Assembly (NCBI GenBank): GCA_025331445.1
Contig: JAIWNE010000165.1
Coordinates: forward strand, 1-50,435
Direction: 5' to 3'
From: Blakeslea trispora
Lineage: Eukaryota > Mucoromycota > Mucoromycetes > Mucorales > Choanephoraceae
Length of the DNA: 50,435 nt
In this document: one piece after another, positions 21,991 through 36,716 of the stretch
Numbering within the stretch: position 1 is the stretch's first letter
Layout: each line of letters starts with the position of its first letter
Notes under the pieces: generated by a model
Databases searched by the model: none
The model's input: only the letters and a program-made list of their open reading frames with translations
What the model was told of the DNA's origin: nothing
Translations under genes and position numbers: made by a program

Positions 21991-23635
21991 CCAAACCAGT
22001 GGACGCTGAGCGTGTCTCATGCGCAGAATCATGGGGAACCAGAACTGACTGGGCCACCACGGAGTGATCAGAACTGCTTGTTTCAATCTCTGTTCTTGTA
22101 TTTTCTTCAACACCTGTGGAATCAACTTCCAAGGAGGGTACAGATACATCCCCTTCTTCAACCATGTCTATTGCATGGCATCTATTGCGGATGCTGCTGG
22201 ATCCGGAGATAGGGACCAGTACATGGGCAGTTGGTGGTTGTGGCGAGCTGCAAATGCGTCGATTTTCAGTGGCCCCCATTGGTGCTGTATGTGCTGGAAC
22301 ATTTTTTTGGGAATTGTCGATTCGTACAACGGTAGTGGTTGTCTGCTCAATCTGTCTGCTTGGGTGTTCAAAATCCCTGGAATATGTTGATATATTACTT
22401 TGATGTTGTGGGTGTTGCATAGGTCCTGTATCTGTATGGCCAAGTCCTGCAACAATATCGATGTCGTGCCTCCCGATTTGGTTGTATATTTTAGAGCTGT
22501 TTTGTTGTCCGAATATATCTTGATAGTTGAGTCTTCGCATCTTTTGGCGTGGTGCTGGATCGCCAATAGTATCGTCTTCAGTTCTCGTACGTTTATGGAC
22601 TGTTGTTGTTCCTCTTGGCCCCAAAATCCTGAAGCTGTTATCAGATTTGAGCTGACTCCCCATCCACTGTTTGAAGCATCTACGTGAATGATTGTGCTCG
22701 GGTTGGCTGTCGGAATCTTCTGGATTGGTAACCCATTCTTCTGTGTTATAAACGTCTCCCACCAACGTAATTCTTGAATGCTGGTATTTGACAAGTTGCA
22801 AATTGCCTCCCAATTCTGATGGGTTATATGCAGCGTCTTGGAGAGAGATCTCTCTGCAACTACCTGATGTGTAGGAGAGCTTCTCCCACTGCTGGTATCA
22901 TGGCGGTCATTTTTCCCAATAGACCTGCTATCCATCTGCAAGACCTCTTTGGAGAACTGAACACCTGTCTGATTCTCTTCAACAGATTTGTAATCTTCGA
23001 CATGAGTACTGAAATGATCATGTTCTTGCTGTTGAATAGGAATCCCAGAAATTCCTGTGTCTTTGATGGTAGGAGAATGCTCTTTTTGTAATTGATGATA
23101 AACCCCAATTTCTCTAAACGATGTCTCACCTTCGTTGTCAAAAGATCCATTTCTTGTTTTTTCTTGGCTAGCAGACAAATGTCGTCCAGGTAGTATATGA
23201 TCCGAATACCCTCTTTCCTCAGCGGTTCTATGGCGTATTTCATTACCTTCGAGAAAACTCTTGGTGCTACGCTCAACCCAAAGGCTAGGGATCTGTACCT
23301 GTATACCACTCCTTCGTTTTCGAAGCTGAGAAAATCTTTGGGATCTTCGTGTATAGGAACCACGACATACGCATCTTTTAAATCGATTTTGCATATGCAA
23401 TCGTCCTTTTCAATCAGTTCTCTTAGCGCGGGAACTCCTTCCATCTTGAAGTGCTCTACCTGGATAAAAGAGTTCAGTTGTTGGCAATCTAGAATAGGTC
23501 GTCTCTTCGTCTGTTCTTGTAGTGTAAAGAATTTCGAAAGGAACCTTCGGTCTTGTGTTGGAGACCTCTTTATCATACCTCCAGCGATGAATTTCTGAAC
23601 TGCTTCGTTGACATGAAATTGCTCCTCTGCTGTTT
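21922..23635 (-). pseudogene. DIRS reverse transcriptase and RNase H, broken
   Basis: The reverse transcriptase (about 23635-22860) reads FHVNEAVQKFIAGGMIKRSP, RRPILDCQQLNSFI, KIDLKDAYVVVPIHED, YRSLAFGLSVAPRVFSKVMK and the catalytic IYYLDDICLL, then GLLGKMTAMIPAVGEALLHI. One frame over, RNase H follows (about 22865-22171) with HVDASNSGWGVSS, RELKTILLAI, YSDNKTALKY and QADRLSR. After a TAG at 22168-22170 the same frame continues with YPPWKLIPQVLKKIQEQ and ITPWWPSQFW, the usual linker before the recombinase. A stop also lies just upstream of the RT frame. The enzyme is not functional from this copy. Confidence 0.82.
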
Positions 23636-23893
23636 ATTGTTTCATACGATTCTTCGACGGAATTGGCTGCTTTGAGAATTAGATTTTATAGCCCTGCTGA
23701 ATCACTGATAAGGGCCATGGGTGATTCGTTATGGTTTTCCAGTAATTCATAAATTGGCGAAGTCGACCTCCTGGAAGAATTCCGTCTGAAGGAATAGTGT
23801 AGTTGGATGTTGGAGTTGTCACATGCTAGAGCGGAGGAATGGATTGTAGTGATGGTGGTAAACGAGGTACTTGTGGAACCTGTAATATTTTTG

Positions 23894-24754
23894 GCGTTAC
23901 TGGTGACTGGAGGCGTGGTCTGGTGATGTTGAATTTTGAGAGTTGTGGGACAAGCTGAAGGATGGGGTCCCACGTCCCCGTCCTCCAAAGTATTTTTTTG
24001 CTCCACCTCGTCCAGAGTAACCACGTCCTCCTCTGTTGTTATTCCAATAAGACTGAGTTGGATAACCTCCTCGATCCCTTCCATTGGAAGGTTGGGAGGT
24101 TGCTGCTCGAAGCACTCGTTGTTGGTAGTTCGCTTCGTTGTACATGGTAATAAATTCTTCACTAAAGGCTTCTCTTTTATTACCTGACTCTTTTGTTTCC
24201 AAATGCTTGAGACTTGGGGGTAGTTTGAGTACTCTAATCGCTTAGTCTTTTGCATCTTCATCATGTTGTTTCCCTTGAATCCATGCATGAGTTGCCAGTC
24301 GTTTGGCGCTGTCAATGGCCTCTTCCAAAAGTTGATAGGCTTCGTCGGCTGAGATCTCCCCTGCTTGGATAGTGCAGAGTTGCTCATAAATTTCAGTGGC
24401 TGCTCGTCCATGCAGTCTACTAATTTCTGCTCCTTTGTAGTGAGCGTTAACGACCTGAGTCGTGTCAACAGTGTATTGTTTAAGTTTTGGGATGAAGGAC
24501 CGGTTGATTTCTTCGGCCACAGTCCTTTCCTCATGGTGATATTTTGTGATTTCTCGTTTGTAGCGTTTGAAATTATCTTGATGTTGTTGCTTCGTAAACT
24601 GTTCCAAAGTGAACGTGATCCCCAATGGTAGCTCTCGTTCTTCTCTGGATTTTTGAGCGTCAGCTTGCTCTGCCGTTTTGACTCGTCGAAGTAATTCAAT
24701 GACCTCTTCCTCGGTATATGTTCTTCGTTCATTATTAGTAGTTGTATCAGTCAT
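23894..24754 (-). pseudogene. DIRS Gag-like protein with in-frame stop
   Basis: Starts MTDTTTNNERRTYTEEEVIE and is helical and charged through HAWIQGKQHDEDAKD, then meets TAA at 24242-24244. The same frame continues with LKLPPSLKHLETKESG, a repeated feature of DIRS Gag proteins, then a Gly/Arg/Asn-rich nucleic-acid-binding tail (RGGRGYSGRGGAKKYFGGRG) to a stop near 23894. The tail would bind RNA in the particle. The single nonsense codon shows decay. Confidence 0.7.
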
Positions 24755-24921
24755 AGGATTTCCACGATGCGCGGCTTAGAAAGATATGAGGGAAAAAGGG
24801 ATTTTATTACTATTATTATTTATATATAAGGAAAATAAAGTGTGGCTCTTGAAGCAATTACCACATTTTCATCGTCCTCTTCGTCAACAGACGTATTGAT
24901 CAAGTTAGGGAATCCTGTTAT

Positions 24922-25577
24922 GGGAATAGAAACAAGCATGGAGATAGATTATGACATAAGGTTAATTATCTTGTATTGTTGGCCTATGCAAGCTGCAATT
25001 TATTAATGATTTTATTCCTCTTGTTCCTAGCTCAATTGTTATCGCTTATTTATCGAATTTTAGTAGATTTTTAGCATTGACAATGTCTTACACATATAAA
25101 GGCGCCTGTTATCAAGCAAGAAGCCAGTGCATAATTGGATGTTATTTTGTCCGCAGACGCTTTGAAGATACTCGCAAAGTTACAAGTCATAAGCTTGACA
25201 TAGTAACCAAATACGGCACCAATAGACATCTCCTTTAGCATATGAGAAAGAATGTGCCAAATAGTTGTGGCTTTTGTTGATAGATCTTGATGACACTGTT
25301 TCTCTCCTTTCAAGCCCCTTTTTTTTTGTAGAAGCTCAAATACATGAAAGATCAGACAGCACGTTTATAGAAGTCTTACAAAAAAAAAACCAAGGCTAAT
25401 ATATAGTTCGTTGCAATGCTATTCAGTCTGTGCCAATTCGATTTATCATAGGATGGATATACAACAAGCAATAAGCTCACTAAATCGTGTGAAAAAAAGC
25501 ATTCTCATAAGCCACTCTACTATACTTGAACCATGGACATGAGGCTACCTTAAAAGCATAGAGTCCTTTTTATATTT
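24922..25577 (+). repeat. 656-bp direct repeat, copy B
   Basis: Partner of 7324-7979 in the same orientation, starting at GGGAATAG and ending near CCTTTTTATATTT. The two copies bracket 16.9 kb that includes the palindrome and all the nested elements. It contains the same 80-codon minus-strand frame (25071-25313). Near-identity implies recent duplication or gene conversion. Confidence 0.92.
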
Positions 25578-25770
25578 AAGCAAAGCTTCCGTCTTCCTTA
25601 TTGTATCTTTTGGCTTTCATGTCTTGCATCCATGGATTGCTTGAACCAATCTCAGCAATTCTTTTCACTGCGTCATCTGTTTTTGGAGATGCTATTTGTG
25701 ATGATATTGAAAGATTTATCAACATAAAAAGAAAAGCCTCGATGATTTTTGGAGCTAGATGTAAGTAGAT
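25576..25770 (-). pseudogene. C-terminal exon-like remnant of an unknown gene
   Basis: On the minus strand the frame PKIIEAFLFMLINLSISSQI, then ASPKTDDAVKRIAEIGSSNP and WMQDMKAKRYNKEDGSFA ends in TAA at 25578-25576, exactly at the edge of repeat copy B. A plausible acceptor (CATCTAG) precedes it near 25765, but no upstream exon was found. The composition reads as real protein. Family unknown. Confidence 0.35.
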
Positions 25771-27511
25771 GGAGCAGCTTACTTTACCCTCTCAGTATGT
25801 ATAGATAGACAAGTATAGTTTAGTAACTATGTAAGGGCAAGCCCGAGTAACTGAAAATACCATATTGCTGTGATTTAATATTTTAAACTTTGTGTTAGCC
25901 TTAAATGATTAGCACATGAAATACAGTGTTTTGCCTATTCAACCTATGAAATCAATCTAAAGACGCTTTTTGTAAGAATGCAGTTTGTAGACAGATTTGA
26001 CTTCTCAGTTTGAATCAATCAATCAAATTTCAGGCGCTTGATTCTGACCTCCCTCAGTAATTGTATGGTGTTTGCTCATTTGTACCTGGAGCTTGTCGCC
26101 CAAAGTATTCCGGGTCTCTAAAGACTGAAGAGGTGTTTTTTTCCTTTTCAATAAAAATAAAATGTATAGAAAAAAACGAATTACAAGCAATGAGCTTTCA
26201 AAATGAAGTAATTCTTACGGAAGCAGAATTAAGTTACTGAAGTTTGCCTAACATACACAAGTCATCTGACTTAGGTTGTCGAGTCAATTGACAGCTCACT
26301 TCTATTTGGATACGGTCGTATCACGTACCTTCAAACTTTGCTTATTTTAAGAAAACTAGAAAGGGTCTTTTGATGCCTCTTTTTTTTTTTTTTTCTCTAA
26401 TTACTTGTTTATACAATAGCTCTTTCAGAAGGAGTTGATGACACTTGGTGTTTATGCAGGTGTTGCAAGGAGAATATCATGTAGCCAGCTAAGATTGCAA
26501 AGTTAAACACGTATCAAATTGCTTTGGGGAGTACAGAAACAACTCTAATATTTGCCAAACTTATATGACTAGCAAAAGTTTCCCTAATGCTGCTGTTTGA
26601 TTGTTCTCAATACGTTATTTGGAAATTTTGTACGCGTTCATCAAGATGTTGAGAGTCACTGATTGGATACCTTTTTTTGCGCTCATTAATTTCTATTTTA
26701 CAACAAATGGGTTTTCAGAAACCGCTGAATGGCTTTTTTTGTAATTCACTATTTAGGATCGTATGCACTGTATGGGGGTTTCCATCTTCTGTTTGTTCAT
26801 TTGTTTGGTTTTAGGCGCGTTTTGCATATATCTGTTTCTGTTTTTTAAAGAGAAAAAAAGGGTTAATTTGAAGTATTGAGGAGTGTTTCTTCTTTTTTTT
26901 TTTAGTTAAGGTGTCTTTGTCATATAAAATATAATAGGGTCAATATTGTGATTCATAATGAAGGAATCTGTGTATAGACAAGAAAAAAAAACAATAATAA
27001 AAAAAAAGGACTTTTGTCTTGAAATAGAGAAAAGACAGCATTTTATACTCTAATTTAAGTTATCTAGGAGAGCCAAAAAAAACGTTGCTTACTTTTGTTT
27101 CATTGTTTGATTTGATATACTCACTACAAGTACGAATCATCCTCTCTTTTTTTAAAATATCAGTAACAATTTATCATAAGCTATATGACCACACATAATT
27201 TAGTAAATGACCAAACATCTTCAAATCTATCAATCAACTGTCAAAGATTAACTAGACTTCTTGTATGATAATGAGAAAGGAGAAGTTTCATGAGTTTCAT
27301 CATCTGAGTCTTTCTCCTAATAAACAACTCGAGTAGCTGAAATGTGCGTTCTTGATGTTAATTGAATACAAACAAAAGACAATCCATTTGAAAAGGAGCC
27401 CTAAAAATTAAGCGTCACTTTGTCAAATGAAAATAAGTGATATTTTTTTTCACTTGGGCTTTCTTTTTCTTTTCTTTTTTTTTCTTTACTACTGAAGACA
27501 ATCAAATAAAA
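25771..27511. other. Intergenic, AT-rich; helicase promoter at its end
   Basis: No supported gene. It holds many T and A runs and degenerate sequence. The last 80 bp (27430-27511) is strongly pyrimidine-rich (CTTTTTCTTTTC repeats), like the 5' leaders of other strong genes here. Confidence 0.55.
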
Positions 27512-30638
<3,127 letters not shown>

Positions 30639-30906
30639 TGCCTTGTATATTAACGATCCCAATCCCCCAAAAAGAAAGAAAAACTACTTTTTGTTCTTTA
30701 AAAAAAGAATGCAAAAAAAAAAAGCTTAGTATTTGTCATATCTATATAAAAATGTCCCTAATATATAAATGTCTTTTTCGATGAATAAAAAAAAAGTATT
30801 AAATCTAAGGAAAACAATGTTATTTTCTTTTTTAATTATTATACAAAAACAAAAAAGGTTGATAAGAGAAGATATGTAAGTTATGATGTTTGAAATGCAG
30901 TAAAAT

Positions 30907-31822
30907 CTATTCGGCTTTGAGGACGCTTTCTAATGCTTCAACAGCACTCTTTTCAATGATCAACTTGTCATAAGTCAACAGATCCAAAACATTAGTCTCT
31001 TCTACATGAATCACTTCACAATTAGGGATGTTACGAGCAGCTAATTCAAGGTTGAAGTTGCAATCGTCAATGACAACTAAAGTCTTGGGTGATCCATAAG
31101 AAGAAATCAAGATGTTATTCAAGTCGCGGGTCTTGTAAGTTTCTAAATCTTGAAGTGACTCAACCACAATCAATTGATCTTGGGCATATTTGGTGCTCAA
31201 TGCAACACGGAGACCCATCTCTTGTACCTTTCTAGGTAAATCTGTGCTATGATCTCTAGGCTTAGGACCGAAAGCAATACCGCCACCCTTGATGTGAGGT
31301 GCTTTGCCATCACCAATACGTGCCTTACCACGGCCCTTTTGAGGAGCCTGCTTTCTACCTGTACCACTCACTTCAGAACGGGTCTTGGTAGAGTGAGTAC
31401 CTTGACGCATGGCATCACGCTGCCAAACTACAACACGGTGAAGAATGTCTCTTCTGATGGGTGCTCCGAAAACAGTTTTGTCGAGATCGATAATAGAAAG
31501 TGGTTCGTTTGTCTTGAAATCACGGATAAAAGCTTGAACAGTTGTAGGAAAAGCTAATCGATTTTTTTTTTAAAAAAAAAAGGGGGGGGGGATCGTCAAT
31601 CATGCTGTTTTCTTTTTTCAATCGTTCTAATCAAAGTCTGTAATGTCTAACCTCTAGGTGCAGTCTCGACAGCTGAAGCAAAAGCTCTCTTTTGAATAGG
31701 TGCACTCTAAACCAGGGTAAGTTTAAGTTTATTAGCTTTTCTCTCAATGTCTCCTGAAATCACAAAAAAAAAATCACCTTGAGTGAGACGAAAGCACTAG
31801 TTAAGCTCTTTTTGAAGGACAT
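30907..31822 (-). CDS. Mitochondrial ribosomal protein uL4m (Yml6/MRPL4)
   Basis: Three exons on the minus strand (31822-31778, 31706-31652, 31553-30907) make 248 aa. The short first exons encode MSFKKSLTSAFVSLK and a basic stretch with AFASAVE, a typical mitochondrial presequence. The body carries the uL4 signature VFGAPIRRDILHRVVVWQRD and then SGTGRKQAPQKGRGKARIGD, the extended loop lining the exit tunnel. Its length and presequence favour the mitochondrial rather than the cytosolic paralogue. The gene ends about 270 bp from the convergent helicase gene. Confidence 0.93.
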
Positions 31823-34822
31823 GATGTGATAATGGTATGTGCTATAAGAGCGAACTTTACACAAAGTGTTTCTTTAGCAGGAAAAAGAAAAAAAGAAAGA
31901 AAAAAAAATGTCAGTCTGGGGGTGATTGAAGTCACGAAACAGGCTTCTTGAGTTTAAAAGCCAGTCAAAATCGCAGTTTGACAAGATGCTTGAAGGTGAA
32001 TGCACTTGTACAAAACGGAGCGAGGGAGAGGGAGTTTTTGAGCTAAAAAAATTAGCTATTGCTTCAACAGAATACAAGAAAAGAGGCATTGTTTTTTCAT
32101 TGCTGGTTTGTAAGAATGAAAATTTGGACTATCTTTAGGACAATGTCAAAAGTCAAAGTGAGAAGAAGCTGCTTCAACCAACATAAACCAACTACTCTTC
32201 ATCTAAAATTACTTGCTTTGTGAGCCATAAAAGCATGAAAAAGCAACTTAAACAATGCCTACAAGCTAAAGCTGTTAAAGACGAAATGGGCTTCGCTGGC
32301 AATTTTTATTTTATATTTCTAGATCGAATTTAAGCCTATAACATAATAAATTCTCACTTGTGAGACATTGTTTACTTTCTAAGGTTTTTGTTGACCTAGT
32401 TGGCTTGCTTTTTATGATCAACAAGTTTAGCTTGTCTGGTTATTTTGTTTTTGTTAACATTTGAGTGTGTCCAAACAGATGTTTGATATATAAAATGGCT
32501 TTTGTTTTGGAATATGATAGTCTTTTTTTTTTCTTATATAGTTGAAGTTTGAATAGAGCAGTTCATATGGACAGCTTGATTTGAGATGTAATGAACAAAA
32601 GTATAAGGAGACAGTTGCATGATGTTTGGTGTAATTAGTTTGATAGAAATCGATAGATAGTTACAGTCAAAAAAGTACAGATGAGTATAGACAGAAAAAG
32701 AGCGAGATGCCTCCGACAACAAAGCAAGACAAGAAAGGTAAGAACGCAGAGGGTAAGCCTTCCTTGACTTACTTTTTTGAATAAGCCAAAGAAGACTCAG
32801 TTCTGTCCGCACTATCCCAAATCCTTAGCAAACCCCATACCAGTCAACTAACGAGGAATAGTACAAGTATGTCTGTACCCGCTTCTTCTGCCCAGATCCC
32901 TACAGGACACGCTCATAGTGTTAACAGATCAGGCGGTGTAATTGCCCTCAGTCATTCCGACTTCAGTCCCAATACTAGAAAACGAGGGTCGTTCGCGAAA
33001 ATGAACTAGATTCCGGTCGTAAGCCGGTTTATATAGGATCAGGAAAGGCAGCATCCGTCTTTCTCCTTACTTTCCAAAAAGCTTGAAGAAGAGGCAGAAA
33101 GGAGACATAAAAATGACTTGTAGAAGCATTTGTGGATAGCGTTTGATTTACTCTTGGTGCAGTAATGAACGTCTGTAGATTGTAGAAATTTGGGCTATGC
33201 ACAACAAAGCAAGTTAGATAGCAACACAGTTGAAGAAGATTCTTTTTTTTTTGTTTCTTGCCTTGTGAGATTGTCAAAGTGAGACGTTATCGAGATACAG
33301 TTGAAATGGCTTTGATAAAGAAAAAAAAGGGACAAGGGGGCAAGTTTTGTTTTATATGAGTTATTTTATCAGATTAGAGGATAAAGCATGAATAAATTGA
33401 AATATCGACACATTTATTACTCTCAAGTCAATACAACGTGTGTGTGTGTGTATGGGAAGTAAAGGGATCGACAAAGAAAGAAAAAATAAAGCAAGCTGAA
33501 ACATATAATGAGCACTAATTTTATGCCTGAAACAAGCACATTCCCCTCTTATTATGACAAGCAAACTCCTCTTGAAATGTAGAGTGACACTTTGTTAAAC
33601 ATGTCAGATGAGCTTGTAAGAATAGCTCCTTTGAAAAGAGTGAGTAGCTCCTTTGGTTTGTATTTAACGACTCATTGTCATATTACTGTATAAAGAGAGA
33701 AAAATTATTACTCGGTTACAATCTATAGTAAAGAAGGCAGAAAAGTAAGACGATCATGCTACTTTGATGCTGTGTCATTTTCAGGTAGATATAAAATCAA
33801 GAGAACCTCAATTCCAGTTCTGGGATCATGGTTTTAAGGGGTGAAACAGGCCATTCAAGTGTTAAAGAATAGGTCATGCATGACAGGTTGTTTTTCATTG
33901 CATTAGATCAACACATAGGATTGTATTGCCTTTCTCTTTCATGAAAAATTATTTGATTTAATATTTTGCCCCTAAACAAATGGTCAACCACGTTTTTTTT
34001 TTCTTTAAAAAAAATTTTTTTTTCTGCAAGTTTTTTTTTTCTGGAGAACTTATTTCCGATATATAATCATTCGGAAAAACACTTATTATCATGTGATTTG
34101 AACAAGTATTAGATAATCCAAATGTATGATCAGGTTAAACACACCATTTACAGTTGACCCTGAGACGGACACATCTGATATCATTTGAAATCCTCTTTTT
34201 CTGTACAACCCAACATTCCTATTTCTCTTGTTTACTCCAGGAACACCATTCCATGGGAAAGGATGATCAAAGAAGGAAAACAACTCAAAAGAAATAATCG
34301 AAAAAGCAGTGGCTTGTTCATACTACCTTGAGAAACATCTAAAAAGGCTACTGTGAAATAGAATGCAATTTCACAAACCTTTTTTTTTTATCTAAAAAAG
34401 CGGGAAAGACAGACGGTAAACATTTGAGTGAATTCATCTAAAGAAAATTGCGCCATTGTATCTTTGAAAATATTGTTATTGTGTGCCATTCTACAACAAC
34501 AAAAAGGGGGGAGAAATACATCAATAACCTAGCAACCAATGACATGAAAAGTGGATCTTGTTCATGAATACTGAAAATGAAAAAAATAAAAAACATGTTC
34601 CGCCATGTAACAACTAATGACAAAGATGCTTTGATAATCAAAAAAGAAAAACAAGATTATCTTTATTTATGTGTTTTAAAACATAATTGTTCGCGTTATT
34701 CTCATTGTAAAATGATGATTGAATGAATACTGTACAAAAAAGAAAAACATGGTTTATTATTATTATTAAAAATAAAAAAAGGGGATTCGTGTAACCAAGC
34801 AACCATTGGTTTAAAGAGTATT
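31823..34822. other. Intergenic, 3 kb, mostly non-coding
   Basis: AT-rich spacer with no intact gene. One coding-like remnant lies at 32707-33009. A (GT)n run is near 33439-33451 and dense T tracts near 33990-34040. Minus-strand frames here are short and compositionally unconvincing. Confidence 0.5.
32707..33009 (+). pseudogene. Degraded retroelement-like ORF fragment
   Basis: A single frame of 101 codons begins MPPTTKQDKKGKNAEGKPSL, has one in-frame TAA after TYFFE, then continues AKEDSVLSALSQILSKPH and GGVIALSHSDFSPNTRKRG to a TAG at 33007-33009. Lys-rich start, Ser/Pro composition and higher GC than the surroundings suggest the beginning of a retrotransposon ORF1 or Gag. The match is by resemblance only. 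Confidence 0.35.
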
Positions 34823-35233
34823 TCAAAGCCGAAGACTGATTTGTTCCTTGGCCGGTAAAACTAATGATTGTTGAAGTATAGCTCTACTTTGCTCCCAATC
34901 TTGATCAATCTGTTCATCCACTTCATCTAATGTGGATCCAAGCACAAGACGGACTTGATCAGCCAGCGAAAGTATATCTTGTGTTTCATGTTCCCATAAG
35001 GTATCTGTAGGTGAAGCAGGCATAGGTTCGGATACATCTGAGAGTGAAGATAGTGAAGAACGATGAACGAGTAAGGTAGGTGTGATGGGAGTCGGACTGT
35101 TCCGCTTATGTCTGGGTGAGGTAGGTGATGAACGAAACCAACTGGAGAATCTTTGGCGTACACGGGATGTTTCAAATGGATTGGTATTGATCTTTAAGGA
35201 GGAATGATCAGTGCTTTTTCGAAATAGACTCAT
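34823..35233 (-). CDS. Small protein with C-terminal LGST-type motif, paralogue A
   Basis: Single-exon 136-aa protein. Residues 1-80 are Ser/Pro/Arg-rich and probably disordered, with SSWFRSSPTSPRHKRNSPTP suggesting phosphorylation sites. Residues 90-124 form a helical motif (ADQVRLVLGSTLDEVDEQID, then QDWEQSRAILQQSL) shared with the protein at 36089-36406: 18 of 35 positions are identical without gaps. The two genes are divergently transcribed with 855 bp between starts, consistent with an inverted local duplication. Function is unknown; the motif could be an interaction helix pair. Confidence 0.72.
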   Translation of the reverse strand: MSLFRKSTDHSSLKINTNPFETSRVRQRFSSWFRSSPTSPRHKRNSPTPITPTLLVHRSSLSSLSDVSEPMPASPTDTLWEHETQDILSLADQVRLVLGSTLDEVDEQIDQDWEQSRAILQQSLVLPAKEQISLRL

Positions 35234-36088
35234 GGTATTATTATTATATTAAAAAGAAAAAAATAAAGGTATATTATATATTACAATAAGAAAAGTAAAA
35301 AAGAGAAAAATATAAAAAAAAAAATAGGGCTGCTTTATTTTTTATATAACAAGTGCTTACAAAGATTTTGTCATTTGTGTAGGGTTTTGGTTACCCAGTT
35401 AACCAATCATGCCAAGTTCCTGCAGAACTAAACTATAGTTTCTATGGAACAGTAAGCCCTTAAGGTAGTACAAGAGTTGGACTTGACCATGTTTGGAAAT
35501 TTAGCCAAAAAAGAAAACCGACTTTTTTTTTTTTTCTTACTAGACATTTTCAGTCATCAAAATAAATAAAAAAAAAGAACACTAACTTCTTTTTTATTTT
35601 AGACAACAAAATCAAGTTTTTTTTTTTTTTTGGTCCACAAGTAAAGTAAAAAAGCAAAAAAGTAAAATGAATAAATTGACAACAATAAGTGATGACAAAG
35701 AAACAAGAACAATGCTCACCTAAACACAAACGAGTACAAGACGTCATGACATTCTCTTGTACACAAAAGATGTTCTTTATGTTAAAATACACATAAAACA
35801 AGGTGTTTTGTTGTTGTTGTTCATAAACATCTTGTTTCAGACTAATCTAATCCTCTTGCCTATACTTTATATATCATGACTTCATTTCTCCTCTTTGCTC
35901 AGCGGAATTTCAATGACAAAAAAGACACACTCTTGCTTACAAGACATTCTTTTTTTTTTTTGTTAAAAATAGAATAAAAGAGAGAAAGAGTGCTATTATT
36001 AGATGGATCCTGTGAATAAGACAAGTTATAGTTCTTTTTTTTTTATATATATATACTAGGATTGCCTTTCTTTTCTTTTCTTTAAATA
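35234..36088. other. Shared divergent promoter region of the two paralogues
   Basis: AT-rich region between head-to-head genes, with A-rich sequence next to the left gene and a TATATATATATA run (about 36044-36055) plus a pyrimidine tract next to the right gene. No coding sequence is supported. Confidence 0.5.
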
Positions 36089-36406
36089 ATGAATTCTACA
36101 GCCATGAACTTACCACCACCATTACCAATGCATAAAGAACCAATCAATCAACGTATTTCATTCGAGTCTGATTCTACTCTGAGTGATGATTCAGAATTAA
36201 ATGAGCATGATTTTTGGCAAGCACATTCAACTACAATGATCATTTCACCTACTCAACACAGGCCTATGGTCTCATTAGCTACTCAAGTCAAACAAATACT
36301 AGGATCAACGATGGAAGAAACAGATCAAGCTATCGAGCAAGAATGGACTCAGAGTCGACAAAGGCTTGATCATACATTAAGTCATCTTCCTTCTATCTCC
36401 TTCTAG
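36089..36406 (+). CDS. Small protein with C-terminal LGST-type motif, paralogue B
   Basis: Single-exon 105-aa protein following a CTTTTCTTTTC leader. The N-terminus (1-60) is Pro-, Ser- and acid-rich. Residues 63-97 carry ATQVKQILGSTMEETDQAIE then QEWTQSRQRLDHTL, the counterpart of the motif in the gene at 34823-35233. The shared core is LAxQV--LGST-E-D--I-Q-W-QSR--L. The rest of the two proteins is dissimilar, so the motif is the constrained part. No known domain is recognised. Confidence 0.7.
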   Translation: MNSTAMNLPPPLPMHKEPINQRISFESDSTLSDDSELNEHDFWQAHSTTMIISPTQHRPMVSLATQVKQILGSTMEETDQAIEQEWTQSRQRLDHTLSHLPSISF

Positions 36407-36716
36407 CTCCAAACATTGTTTATATTGTATATAGTCATCATTTAACTTAATAAACATGGTCTTTTTTTTTCGGACTATTTGTATCCTAGCAACAATAGCC
36501 ATGCTTATTATCAGTATCTTAAAACAGAAGGAGGAGGGGGAACAATAAGCCATCTGCAGGATGACTTATCCCCCCCCCCCCTTCTTTTCCCTTGTTCTTT
36601 CACAAACCCTTAGAGCACGTGCAACCATCATTTAAATCACCGGCTTGAAAAAAAAAACCACAAAGAAAATAATAAACCATTTCTCTTTATTATTATTTTT
36701 CTCTCTTTTTTTCTTC

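Larger units (their letters stand above)
21625..24770 (-). mobile_element. DIRS-type tyrosine-recombinase retrotransposon, decayed and truncated
   Basis: In order on the minus strand are Gag, reverse transcriptase, RNase H and the N-terminal part of a tyrosine recombinase in an overlapping frame, the DIRS arrangement. Lesions: an in-frame TAA in gag (24242-24244), a frameshift between RT and RNase H near 22865, an in-frame TAG at 22168-22170, and loss of the catalytic recombinase half where the mariner element begins. The terminal and internal complementary repeats of DIRS elements were not identified. The 5' limit near 24770 is approximate. Confidence 0.8.

Noticed and set aside
7324..25577. 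Direct repeats interpreted as LTRs of one giant retroelement
   Set aside because: They lack TG...CA ends, no primer-binding site or polypurine tract is evident, and the interior is a patchwork of unrelated elements in both orientations.
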